38,186 nucleotides of DNA from a virus: the IMG/VR virus record IMGVR_UViG_3300020467_000015, positions 1-38,186 of that record, one strand, 5' to 3'. A program made the translations under genes and the position numbers. The notes below the pieces were generated by a model. It had not been told where the DNA came from and did not search any database. It worked only from the letters and a program-made list of their open reading frames with translations. Positions 26,659 to 34,021 of this stretch are shown here, piece after piece; the stretch's first letter is position 1; each line of letters starts with the position of its first letter.

Positions 26659-27062
26659 TATAACCTAGTTGGTTCGAGTATAAAATTGACTGATTGGTTG
26701 GGTGCATTAAGTCCAACAATATCATAAAATATGGTTGCATCAATTGAGTTCTGATCAGGTGTGGATTTGAATTTCACATCTGTAAGGGTGACTCTTGGTT
26801 CAAAGTTTGCGATTACGGTCTCAATTTCTGACTTAATTGGATCAGTGTAATCATCATTCGCAAGTTCAAATAAAGAACCACTTATACGTGTTCCTAGTAA
26901 GTCATTAAAAAACACTTCTCCCAGATTAATGCGAACTAGATTTTGAACAGAACGTTTTATTGCATCTTCGTTTTTCAACACAAGAATATCATCCGTCACG
27001 GGATGTTTTTTAAAAGATAAAGAAATATCTTTGAATCCTTTTGAAAAAGTCTGTGCTGGCAC
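26658..27062 (-). CDS. gp25: Baseplate wedge protein gp25
   Basis: A 134-residue homologue of T4 gp25 (132 residues), the small lysozyme-like-fold wedge protein that helps nucleate sheath polymerisation. Family landmarks are present: FKDISLSFKKHPVTDDILVL, the NEDAIKRSVQNLV helix, INLGEVFFNDLLGTRISGSLFE, then the IANFEPRVTLTDV strand. The start is a GTG at 27062, with two late-promoter-like octamers 22-39 bases upstream. It is the first gene of the virion block and couples to gp6 through TAATG. The family's E-P-R segment (FEPRV) is intact. Confidence 0.94.
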   Translation of the reverse strand: MPAQTFSKGFKDISLSFKKHPVTDDILVLKNEDAIKRSVQNLVRINLGEVFFNDLLGTRISGSLFELANDDYTDPIKSEIETVIANFEPRVTLTDVKFKSTPDQNSIDATIFYDIVGLNAPNQSVNFILEPTRL

Positions 27063-27083
27063 TAGATATTTGTAGTCTGGGTA

Positions 27084-27101
27084 TATTTATCATTATTTAG
27101 A
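27084..27101 (-). promoter_or_regulatory. Double late-promoter-like site before gp25
   Basis: Two octamers one mismatch from TATAAATA overlap on the minus strand: TCTAAATA at 27101-27094 and GATAAATA at 27091-27084. They lie between the intrinsic terminator and the gp25 start, where a late promoter for the baseplate operon is expected. Confidence 0.6.
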
Positions 27102-27103
27102 GC

Positions 27104-27129
27104 AAAAAAAAGACCCTCTATTGAGGGTC
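27104..27129 (-). terminator. Intrinsic terminator
   Basis: On the minus strand a perfect 7-bp stem GACCCTC / GAGGGTC with an AATA loop (27129-27112) is followed by eight T residues (27111-27104). It closes the two-gene unit that starts at the promoter near 28118. Its stem includes the last codons and stop of the 62-residue gene, and it insulates that unit from gp25. Confidence 0.9.
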
Positions 27130-27306
27130 GTCTTCATGACCGAGGTATCTAACCTCTATTTCGTCAGGATGTGGGAATCCTTCTTTGTAATAATCCTCTG
27201 CTAGTTCCTGTATTTTGTCCTCCATTTCTTCTTCGGTAATTGACTTGAACTCTAGTGACCCTTTGATGTATATGTCATATAATTCCATGTTCGTTATATT
27301 GATCAT
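27118..27306 (-). CDS. Small acidic protein
   Basis: A 62-residue acidic protein. It opens with a beta strand (MELYDIYIKGSLEFKSI) and continues with an acidic helix (TEEEMEDKIQELAEDYYKEG) and a short strand (DEIEVRYLG), giving a beta-alpha-beta pattern like small phage proteins seen near structural genes in cyanophages. It begins nine bases after the glycosyltransferase stop and shares its promoter and terminator. An internal ATG at 27288 is an alternative start that would remove six residues. No function is recognised. Confidence 0.72.
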   Translation of the reverse strand: MINITNMELYDIYIKGSLEFKSITEEEMEDKIQELAEDYYKEGFPHPDEIEVRYLGHEDDPQ

Positions 27307-27315
27307 CGGAAGTAT

Positions 27316-28068
27316 CTATATGATTCTTGTTTTCTCGTGACCAACTCTACACTGCGGATCTATCCATATTTCATAACCTGCTTTGATTGCATCAAGACAG
27401 AATGAAACGTCTTCACCACACATATCTTGTACCTCACCAGAATCAAATACTTGCATCTGGGGTGCAAACCAAGGATACTTCATCTCTTGATGTTCAAATA
27501 CACCCTTCTTGATAAGTAACCAACCAAATCCAGAATAATCAACAGTAAATGGTTTACGTCTTTTGACAATACCATCAACCATCTCATGATTCATCACACC
27601 ACCATTTTCTTTGAAATCATCCTCTTCTAACCAGTGTGCACATGATGTAGTCTTACCATCCTCTGTTGCATACCATCCACCTGCAATATCTTTATCCATT
27701 GCAAGCACACGGTAGAAACTTTCATTAGTAAAAACTATATCACTATCAATCCACAATTGATAATCATAGTTTAGTTTGCCATCCCAAGGTAATTGATCAG
27801 GTCCTCGTAATACATTTGCACCTAAAACCTTACATCTAGCAAAGTTTACCATAGAACTATAGTCTTGTGCTATTTGTATATTTGCTCCGTTCTGTACCAA
27901 CTCAAAGCAGAGTGATACGAAATTCTTTAGAAAGATATATGAGACACCTCTGCCTGGTAAACAAAATACAATACTTTTACCTTTGAGAAGTTCCTTTGTC
28001 TTTTCAATATCAAAAGCACCTTCTTTCGCAGTAGGTGATTTAGATACCACCTTGAATCCTTTAGCCAT
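27316..28068 (-). CDS. GT-A-fold glycosyltransferase
   Basis: A 250-residue protein likely to transfer a sugar from a nucleotide-sugar donor in the cytoplasm. SIVFCLPGRG at 32-41 is the first strand and loop. YQLWIDSDIVF at 103-113 has the D-x-D (D108, D110) that coordinates the metal and donor diphosphate. YSGFGWLLIKKGVF lies near 180-193, GEDVSFCLDAIKAGY near 216-230 has the catalytic-region E-D pair, and a C-terminal histidine sits in VGHEKTR. These are the standard landmarks of single-domain GT-A enzymes. There is no signal peptide or membrane segment. It has its own sigma70-type promoter, so it may be expressed before the late genes around it. The acceptor is unknown: host surface glycan, phage DNA or phage protein. 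Confidence 0.82.
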   Translation of the reverse strand: MAKGFKVVSKSPTAKEGAFDIEKTKELLKGKSIVFCLPGRGVSYIFLKNFVSLCFELVQNGANIQIAQDYSSMVNFARCKVLGANVLRGPDQLPWDGKLNYDYQLWIDSDIVFTNESFYRVLAMDKDIAGGWYATEDGKTTSCAHWLEEDDFKENGGVMNHEMVDGIVKRRKPFTVDYSGFGWLLIKKGVFEHQEMKYPWFAPQMQVFDSGEVQDMCGEDVSFCLDAIKAGYEIWIDPQCRVGHEKTRII

Positions 28069-28089
28069 AATTACAGTTCAGTCATAATC

Positions 28090-28118
28090 ATTATAACACT
28101 TTATATAGCGTCTATCAA
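28090..28118 (-). promoter_or_regulatory. sigma70-type promoter of the glycosyltransferase unit
   Basis: On the minus strand: -35 TTGATA (28118-28113), 17-base spacer, -10 TATAAT (28095-28090). That is 5/6 and 6/6 matches with ideal spacing. The -35 lies in the end of the SGNH-like gene, and the predicted transcript starts about 15 bases before the ATG at 28068. Confidence 0.8.
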
Positions 28119-28745
28119 CTCAATGATTTTATTTGCTATTGCTTTATGTCCTTCTGCACTTGGATGCCCACCATCTAGACCATTTGCATAATAGTTTGGA
28201 TTATCTCTTGTATGTTTAAATAAATCCATATGCGTCCACACTGGTTTATAATCTTTACACAAACTTCTCCAATATCCTATTTTGTTACGATAGAATTTTT
28301 CTGGTCTTCTTAGTGTGGGTTCATAGTGATCTGCTATAATAGACACATATTTTTGACCAATGCTCTTGCAAAACGAATCAAATAAAAATATATTCTTCCA
28401 CAAATTCTCATTACCTAATACATCATTGTATACTCTTGTATAGTAATATCTCTGTTTCATACTACTTACCCTTTGTGGTGTCCACGATAGAGGATCTCCA
28501 TTTTCAACATAATACTCTATTCTTGAAGTCACGGTATATTGTATGACAGCTATGTCTGCTTTATTATTCTGAAGGTAATTAATTGAGTTTCTTACAATGC
28601 AATCATTACTGATGCCACATTCTGATAAGTTAGTGTGTTGAGATTTATAATGATTAGAGACAAGTGTGCTGAACCTTTCATTATGTCTGTCTTTTAATTC
28701 ATCTCCCCATGTTATGCTACACCCACTAAAAAACAGTGACATCAT
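28101..28745 (-). CDS. SGNH-like protein, copy 1
   Basis: A 214-residue protein with SGNH/GDSL-hydrolase layout. Block I is FFSGCSITWG (residues 5-14), with the nucleophile serine in a G-C-S context instead of G-D-S. Block II is NLSECGISND (about 39-48). Block V is DGGHPSAEGH (about 191-200), an intact D-x-x-H dyad. The family includes esterases, carbohydrate O-deacetylases and acyltransferase partners. No signal peptide is present, so it would act inside the cell. The ATG at 28745 has GAGG six bases upstream; the frame is open to 28769. It overlaps the carbamoyltransferase end by about 20 bases. Of the four paralogues here, this is the one with the complete D-x-x-H. Confidence 0.75.
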   Translation of the reverse strand: MMSLFFSGCSITWGDELKDRHNERFSTLVSNHYKSQHTNLSECGISNDCIVRNSINYLQNNKADIAVIQYTVTSRIEYYVENGDPLSWTPQRVSSMKQRYYYTRVYNDVLGNENLWKNIFLFDSFCKSIGQKYVSIIADHYEPTLRRPEKFYRNKIGYWRSLCKDYKPVWTHMDLFKHTRDNPNYYANGLDGGHPSAEGHKAIANKIIELIDAI

Positions 28746-30102
28746 ACTTTTCCTCAAATAATTTTGCATCTTGAATTGTATTTACCATGGGTTTTCCCTT
28801 TATATTCAGAGATGTATTCAATAATACAGGACATCCAGTACGTTCGTACCAGCACTCCAGTATGGGTCTTAGAATACTGTCTGAGTCTTTTGGTACTGTT
28901 TGTACCCTAGCAGACCCATCGACGTGTATACAGGCAGGTATCGCCCTTGGTTGCTTACATTTATAAACGTAAGACATATACCTTGATTGTTTAGGCATGT
29001 CAAAGTAATCTTGACAGTGCTCTTCAAGTATAGCAGGTGCGAAAGGTCTGAACAAATCTCTTTTCTTGATGTTGTTTACTAAGTCTTTTGTTTCTGCTTG
29101 TCTCGGATCCGCCAGAAGACTTCTATTGCCGAGAGCACGAGGACCAAACTCAGCACGACCATTCGCAACCCCCACGACTCTTTTTTCGAGGAGTGCATCA
29201 ACAACTCTCCTTGGATCACAGAACTTTTGTATATTATATCCTAGGTAGGGACTGAAGGCAACCTTCTTACCATATGCTAGACATGCTGCCCCCAGAGCAC
29301 CCCCTGCGTCACCAGGACAAGGCATAATCCATAAGTTATACATTTCCCTCAATCCAGTGTTTACTACACAGTTGAGGGCAACACCACCCCCATAGCATAT
29401 GTGTTTGCTATATTGTGCTGCTCTAGCAAATATATTATTGAGTTCTAATTGTAATATTCTCTCTGCACTCTTTGCGATATCACACTTATCATAGTCTCCT
29501 ATCCTCGCTCCCTTGTGATTATTTCTATGTAACTGTCTCTCGACCACATTCATATTCACTGGTTTGCCATACGCTGCCATACCCATAAAGATATACTCTT
29601 CATCAAGTGGACGCAAACCTGCCCACTTAGTGAGTGCTGAGTACCATAAACCTATAGATTGCGGATACCACTGCGACCATCTCTTTTTATATACTGCTTT
29701 TCCGTCTTTATATTCCGCAGTCCATATTGATGTAGTATCCCATTCTCCTATACTATCAACCACTACACATGCTGCTTGTTCAAACGGAGAGGTTTGAAAC
29801 GCTGCTGCTGCATGAGACTTATGATGACTGTGATACTCAGTGGGTTGAAGTGATAGATTCCTAGGTCTATACCATGCCTTCTGACCTGCAAAGAACTGTC
29901 TAGTCCTCTTCAACCAAGGTCTCTCATAGAACGCTATCTTACCATCAGTAGAAATCAATAGTGCTGTAGACGCTGCTGTCAGATCAAGATGCTTGTCATG
30001 CTTTATCTTTGAGTATCTCTCTGAGTGTGCTGCATAACAAATTTTACCATTGTTGACTACAGCGACTGCTGCGTCATGGAATCCTTCAGCGAATCCAATC
30101 AT
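28726..30102 (-). CDS. NodU/CmcH-family carbamoyltransferase
   Basis: A 458-residue enzyme expected to transfer the carbamoyl group of carbamoyl phosphate, through carbamoyl-adenylate, to a hydroxyl on a sugar or metabolite. All family landmarks are visible: GFHDAAVAVVNNG at 7-19; the metal-binding H-x-x-x-H of SHHKSHAA at 92-99; VVVDSIGEWDTTS at 113-125; GGGVALN at 238-244; GDAGGALGAA at 264-273; the hallmark GRAEFGPRALGNRSLLADPR at 315-334; HVDGSARVQTV at 393-403; and LLNTSLNIKGKP at 427-438. It is shorter than typical bacterial members (about 570 residues), but both the Kae1-like and YrdC-like halves remain. GGGGA lies upstream of the ATG. Overlaps with both neighbours indicate one operon. 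Confidence 0.93.
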   Translation of the reverse strand: MIGFAEGFHDAAVAVVNNGKICYAAHSERYSKIKHDKHLDLTAASTALLISTDGKIAFYERPWLKRTRQFFAGQKAWYRPRNLSLQPTEYHSHHKSHAAAAFQTSPFEQAACVVVDSIGEWDTTSIWTAEYKDGKAVYKKRWSQWYPQSIGLWYSALTKWAGLRPLDEEYIFMGMAAYGKPVNMNVVERQLHRNNHKGARIGDYDKCDIAKSAERILQLELNNIFARAAQYSKHICYGGGVALNCVVNTGLREMYNLWIMPCPGDAGGALGAACLAYGKKVAFSPYLGYNIQKFCDPRRVVDALLEKRVVGVANGRAEFGPRALGNRSLLADPRQAETKDLVNNIKKRDLFRPFAPAILEEHCQDYFDMPKQSRYMSYVYKCKQPRAIPACIHVDGSARVQTVPKDSDSILRPILECWYERTGCPVLLNTSLNIKGKPMVNTIQDAKLFEEKYDVTVF

Positions 30103-31198
30103 ATATTCTTCCCCTTTTTCTCATATCTTTCATTTTTCTCATTGTAACATACTCTTTCGCCAATCGCTCATAATATTTACGTTCGGGGTAATTACCAGGA
30201 TGTGTAGCAGTTCGTGGTAGACTGTTATTATCAAAACCAAAGAATTCTTTGTAATCGTCTCGATCCATATTAAAATAAATTGGTTCCAAACCTCTTTCTT
30301 GAAAATACCATTCAATTCTTCTTAGATTTTTTACGATATTATCAAAGTAATTCCATACTACGCTTTTGTCGATTTTTGATATATCTGAAATATCCTCAGT
30401 AGACATTCTTTCTAATACATGTTTATTACTAAATCTTTTTAATTTACTGGCAAGACAATCAATTATATCTTCTTTGTATGGAATGATATTTTTTCTTTTC
30501 TTAAATATTTTTAGAACATATTTTTCAAGATCACTTATATCTGACATATTCATATTCATACTACCTATCATTTTTCTACCCATCACATGAAAGGGTTCAA
30601 TGATTATATCAGCATCTAACAACTCATCCAAACAAGGCAAAATATATTTTGTATTATTCTCCATATATGGATCTAAAAATGAATTTAGATAGTTTCTACA
30701 TGGTGATACTGGAAAATACTTGAGCAAATCGCAAAAATATTTGTCAGTAAAGAATACTTCAACAGGATCTTTATCTTTCATCAAAGTATCTGGAGGTCTT
30801 CTTTCTTCAACACCTCCAAAGTACTTTTTCATCAAATCACCCCCTTTTTCAAGAGTATTAGAAGTAAGTTTGATTCTTAGTCCTAGCATTTCGTCTTCAT
30901 CGGGATTATTCGATAAAGAATTTACAACCTCTAGGTATTCATGTAATTCTGGACATATTACACCTTTTGATTCTTGACCAAACGTTGTTTTGGTTTTTAC
31001 AGGTGTTTCTACCTCATTTTTTCCTTTTCTTACAACATAAGACTTCTCTATTCTTACACTGTAGTCATTTGGGTCATGCGTCTGTTTATAAAAGAAATAT
31101 GGGAACTTATTTTTTACATATGACTTTTTATTGATTTCTATAAGTTGCATCAAGTGCATTTTACCCATATTGGGTATTGCCCAATAATTAATCATCAT
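30086..31198 (-). CDS. Protein of unknown function
   Basis: About 370 residues, basic and rich in K, Y and M, with no motif I recognise. Visible features: an N-terminal YWAIPNMGKMHLMQLIE segment; a central charged region (DKDPVEVFFTDKYFCDLLKYFP); a long helical stretch with many I, L and K (about 200-290); and a conserved-looking tail containing RRIEWYFQERGLEPIYFNMD and LPRTATHPGNYPERKYYERL before a basic end. No signal peptide or membrane span. The frame is open to a GTG at 31249, but the tandem ATGs at 31198/31195 follow a GAGG and overlap the end of a 29-codon gene, so I place the start there. It sits between a sulfotransferase and the carbamoyltransferase and may belong to the same pathway. 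Confidence 0.68.
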   Translation of the reverse strand: MMINYWAIPNMGKMHLMQLIEINKKSYVKNKFPYFFYKQTHDPNDYSVRIEKSYVVRKGKNEVETPVKTKTTFGQESKGVICPELHEYLEVVNSLSNNPDEDEMLGLRIKLTSNTLEKGGDLMKKYFGGVEERRPPDTLMKDKDPVEVFFTDKYFCDLLKYFPVSPCRNYLNSFLDPYMENNTKYILPCLDELLDADIIIEPFHVMGRKMIGSMNMNMSDISDLEKYVLKIFKKRKNIIPYKEDIIDCLASKLKRFSNKHVLERMSTEDISDISKIDKSVVWNYFDNIVKNLRRIEWYFQERGLEPIYFNMDRDDYKEFFGFDNNSLPRTATHPGNYPERKYYERLAKEYVTMRKMKDMRKRGRIYDWIR

Positions 31199-31277
31199 CC
31201 TCGTAAATGTAAGGATCTTGGCGACGCAATTTCCATAATTTATACTCACCTTTGATCCAATTCCAAAGTTTTTTCAT
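31188..31277 (-). CDS. Tiny 29-residue peptide gene
   Basis: A 29-codon frame with ATG at 31277 overlapping the TGA of the sulfotransferase (ATGA) and a TAA at 31188 overlapping the start of the next gene. The peptide (MKKLWNWIKGEYKLWKLRR, then QDPYIYEDDD) is amphipathic: a basic, tryptophan-rich helix followed by an acidic tail. The tight junctions on both sides and the non-random composition argue for translation. It may be a leader that couples the two genes, or a small functional peptide. Nothing similar is recognised with certainty. Confidence 0.58.
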   Translation of the reverse strand: MKKLWNWIKGEYKLWKLRRQDPYIYEDDD

Positions 31278-32155
31278 TTTTTCAACCATAACTGAGGTAT
31301 ATATCCAAATTCTTTTTGGAAGTTGTTATAAACCCATTCTAACTTATTTCTACCGTATTGTAAATCATTATTTGACAAATCTTGCATATCTGAACTCCAC
31401 TGATCTCTGAGACCTTTTATTTCTGGTCTTTTTGTTCCTCTCTCTGGAAAATATACATTATCATGCATTTTTTCAATTTTCATGCCTATAAAGTCAGACA
31501 ATCCACTTGGATCTTCCCATACTTCTTCCATAATAACAGGATACACTTTTTTGAAAGCGGATTTCCAATTATTCAAGTTTTTAATGTAATCTGGCACCAA
31601 AAAAGGTTCAGGGCGATCTAATTTTGATTTCCAATAAGAAATACTGTCAGGATACTGCTTTTTTATCATCTGCCACTCAATATGATCTTCAGAACTCATT
31701 TTATACTTTTTATACTTCGCTGAAAGATGTGAATATGATCTACGCACAGGATCCCTCCAAATCATCGTAACTCTTACATCAAATTCTTCTTCTAATGCAG
31801 GTGCTATCTCTTTGAGGAAGTAATCTGGTAGATCACCGTTGCTATTTGAGAAATCACAAACACCTCTATGACTATCCTTTACTTTACTCTTCATATACTG
31901 AATATACCATAGCAATGTGGTATTTTTTCTTATAAAATCAAACTTTCTATGTTTTTGTTTATTGTGCCATATGCTTTTCGCTAAAACTGGATTATATTTA
32001 CTCTCATACAAGTAGTGTAACATATGAGGTTCTGTAATCGATTTATCACCTGATAAATTATGATGAACATAACCCACTTTATCAAAAGTGTAGCATAATG
32101 GTTTTGTGGCAGACCAACCAACACCTGCGTTTATGTGAAGAATCGGTTTGGTCAT
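31274..32155 (-). CDS. PAPS-dependent sulfotransferase-like protein (C)
   Basis: A 293-residue protein from the ATG at 32155; the frame is open to 32275, but that extension covers the divergent gene and has no counterpart in the paralogues. The 5'-phosphosulfate loop is GVGWSATKPL at 11-20, and the 3'-phosphate motif is WRDPVRRSYSHL at 133-144, matching the R-D-P-x-x-R-x-x-S signature of sulfotransferases. A FSNSNGDLP segment (102-110) and a C-terminal GLRDQWSSD block are shared with D and G. It would move sulfate from PAPS to an acceptor hydroxyl or amine. It is cytoplasmic with no membrane anchor. It lies head-to-head with gene D across 31 bases and is the first gene of the unit leading to the carbamoyltransferase. 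Confidence 0.82.
   Translation of the reverse strand: MTKPILHINAGVGWSATKPLCYTFDKVGYVHHNLSGDKSITEPHMLHYLYESKYNPVLAKSIWHNKQKHRKFDFIRKNTTLLWYIQYMKSKVKDSHRGVCDFSNSNGDLPDYFLKEIAPALEEEFDVRVTMIWRDPVRRSYSHLSAKYKKYKMSSEDHIEWQMIKKQYPDSISYWKSKLDRPEPFLVPDYIKNLNNWKSAFKKVYPVIMEEVWEDPSGLSDFIGMKIEKMHDNVYFPERGTKRPEIKGLRDQWSSDMQDLSNNDLQYGRNKLEWVYNNFQKEFGYIPQLWLKK
32100..32128 (-). repeat. Imperfect inverted repeat, left arm
   Basis: Read on the minus strand, this 29-base arm (GCAGGTGTTGGTTGGTCTGC...) matches 32217-32245 on the plus strand at 22 of 29 positions. Both arms encode the sulfotransferase phosphate loop, so this is the trace of an inverted gene duplication. Confidence 0.75.
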
Positions 32156-32186
32156 AATATTTTTAATTTCAGGTATATATAAATTT

Positions 32187-33107
32187 ATGAAGGTAAGAAC
32201 TCCTCTTATAATTGGTGCAGGGACTGGTTGGTGTGCTACAAGTCCGCTTTTTATGACTTTGCAGTGCTTCCACAAGTGTGCTCATGTTGGTTTACAAAAA
32301 GAGGATCATCTTTTATACCATGTATACACTGATGATGCTTGGAAGTGGAGAAAACCCAGTTATGAGAAAGTTATAAGATCTTCTATGAGTCCAGTTTCTA
32401 AAGAGGAGTGGGGAAGACAGTGTAAATATGCTTTTCATCAAAATCTTGACGAAATTCATGAATTATTCCAAAAACCGACGTTAGAAACTTATATTAAGTA
32501 TTATACAAGACATTATCAGAGAGTAAAACACGAATATCAGTATGTTGCTGATTTTTCTAACAGTAATTCTGAATTACCAGTTAGTTTTTTACAAGAAATC
32601 GCACCAGAACTCAAAAAACACTTTGATATCAAGGTTTTAATAATTTTTAGAGATCCAGTTCGCAGATCGTACAGCGAAATGTCTGCAATCTACCAAAAAT
32701 TCAAAAATATTCGTGAAAAATACCCAACATCTAAAGATTATTGGAGAAGTTATCTTAAGATGAAATATTATAGCATGAATTTCGAGTATGTCAAGAGGAT
32801 AAAGTATTATAAGTCGGTTTTTAGTACGTTACCCATCGTTTCTGAGGATCTTTGGGGTGGAAAAAACGATTCTTTAGCAAAACTTAGTAATTTTTTACAA
32901 TATGACATCAAAAAACTATGGCCAAATTGCTATTATCCTGAAATGGGAACAAAAACACCTGTTCTTGAAAGAAAATGGAATCTTAGTGACCAGTGGGGAT
33001 CTGATTTAGAGGATTTAACTGATGAAGACTTGAGTTTTGGTCGAAAATACCTTGAAAAATACTATGATGAGTGGTATAATGAGTTTGGAACAACTCCTTG
33101 GGGGTGA
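32187..33107 (+). CDS. PAPS-dependent sulfotransferase-like protein (D)
   Basis: A 306-residue protein from the ATG at 32187 (the frame is open from 32148, but the paralogues begin where MKVRTPLIIGAGTGW does). The 5'-phosphosulfate loop GTGWCATSPL is at 12-21 and the 3'-phosphate motif FRDPVRRSYSEM at 154-165. It shares DFSNSN at about 122-127 and a C-terminal DQWGSDLEDL block with protein C, its closest relative by eye, although C lies on the opposite strand. The TGA overlaps the next start (TGATG). It is the first of three consecutive sulfotransferase genes, probably one operon. The acceptor is unknown. Confidence 0.83.
   Translation: MKVRTPLIIGAGTGWCATSPLFMTLQCFHKCAHVGLQKEDHLLYHVYTDDAWKWRKPSYEKVIRSSMSPVSKEEWGRQCKYAFHQNLDEIHELFQKPTLETYIKYYTRHYQRVKHEYQYVADFSNSNSELPVSFLQEIAPELKKHFDIKVLIIFRDPVRRSYSEMSAIYQKFKNIREKYPTSKDYWRSYLKMKYYSMNFEYVKRIKYYKSVFSTLPIVSEDLWGGKNDSLAKLSNFLQYDIKKLWPNCYYPEMGTKTPVLERKWNLSDQWGSDLEDLTDEDLSFGRKYLEKYYDEWYNEFGTTPWG
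32217..32245 (+). repeat. Imperfect inverted repeat, right arm
   Basis: Partner of 32100-32128; it encodes the phosphate-loop segment of gene D. The arms flank the 31-base divergent intergenic gap. Confidence 0.75.
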
Positions 33108-34021
33108 TGATTGAGCAAAATATCACTCCTAGACACCCAAAAATGCTACTAATAGCTGGATGGCGTTGGGCAGCGACCTCGCCATTGATCTATACTCTAC
33201 AAAGATACTCAAAATATGCACATTTTGGTTATACAAAGCGGTTCACATCTAGTTTAAATACCGATATCTACGAACGTGTATGCAATAATACATGGGAAAA
33301 CTATAAAAGTTATGAACCATCCAGTCATCGAATGAATCTCACTGTTGATCTTGAACCTCTTCATGATTTTTCTACCACACATTTTACTCGACTCATGGCA
33401 GGTGACCATACTATATCAAAGCAAATTGATTTTTTTCATGCACTTCATGATCATGTCCTTACTAAAGGTTATAAGTCTGTGGGTATCATGTTGACAGATG
33501 AACAAAAATATAGTGAATTACTCATGTCTGAGTTTGATATCAAGGTTCTTTGGATTGCAAGAGATCCTGTTCGTCGTGCCTTTTCAGAATTTCTTCACCA
33601 CTCTAAAATAAATTGCGATTTCTATCGTTTAAACGAAAAAATGTGCTTATTCTTTCGTTTTCATGTTATTGATTATATAAAAAAGATCAATAAATTAAAT
33701 AAAAAATTTGGTGAGGATAAAACTCATATAGTTGTTATGGAAGAACTATGGGAAGGAGATGGCACTGCTAAAAAAGAACTTTCAGAGTTCTTAGACCACC
33801 CTATTACAGACCTTTGGAAAAACCTTTACTGTCCTGATAGAGGACACCATGTAAAATACGACAAAGATGTCCCTTGTCAAGCATATGGACAAGACTTATT
33901 TGAACTTACACCTGATTTATACAATAATATAAAAAAACAATATCAACATATCTACGATGATTGGGAGAATCATTTTGGTTCTCTTCCTCTACATTGGGGA
34001 CAACCAGTAGCGTATTCATGA
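33107..34021 (+). CDS. PAPS-dependent sulfotransferase-like protein (E)
   Basis: A 304-residue protein. The phosphate loop region is GWRWAATSPL at about 18-27, with R replacing the usual small residue; the 3'-phosphate motif ARDPVRRAFSEF is at 151-162. A VVMEELWEGDGTAKKELSEFL stretch in the C-terminal half matches the segment that precedes the last helix of sulfotransferases. E is a tandem duplicate of F, with long identical DNA stretches between them. The ATG at 33107 overlaps D's TGA, and E's TGA overlaps F's ATG. Compared with F, it lacks about ten residues before the DEQKYSELLMSEFDIKVL block. The acceptor is unknown. Confidence 0.8.
   Translation: MIEQNITPRHPKMLLIAGWRWAATSPLIYTLQRYSKYAHFGYTKRFTSSLNTDIYERVCNNTWENYKSYEPSSHRMNLTVDLEPLHDFSTTHFTRLMAGDHTISKQIDFFHALHDHVLTKGYKSVGIMLTDEQKYSELLMSEFDIKVLWIARDPVRRAFSEFLHHSKINCDFYRLNEKMCLFFRFHVIDYIKKINKLNKKFGEDKTHIVVMEELWEGDGTAKKELSEFLDHPITDLWKNLYCPDRGHHVKYDKDVPCQAYGQDLFELTPDLYNNIKKQYQHIYDDWENHFGSLPLHWGQPVAYS

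Noticed and set aside
26658-27062. gp25 as an active lysozyme
   Set aside because: The family has a lysozyme-like fold name only; the T4 counterpart is a structural wedge protein, and the sequence here shows the wedge signature.
31199-31249. GTG start at 31249 for the unknown 370-residue protein
   Set aside because: It would run through the 29-codon gene; tandem ATGs after a GAGG are a better start.
32174-32185. Late promoter TATAAATT for gene D
   Set aside because: The octamer ends one base before the ATG at 32187, so transcription would start inside the gene; it could act only for a leaderless or shortened product.
32156-32275. Forty-residue N-terminal extension of sulfotransferase C to 32275
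   Set aside because: It would cover the start of divergent gene D, has no counterpart in the paralogues, and the ATG at 32155 places the first strand and phosphate loop where the relatives have them.
33961-34017. Upstream start for sulfotransferase F at 33961 and a minus-strand frame at 33970-34227
   Set aside because: The ATG at 34018 forms the ATGA junction with E and aligns with the paralogues; the minus-strand frame is a shadow of F.
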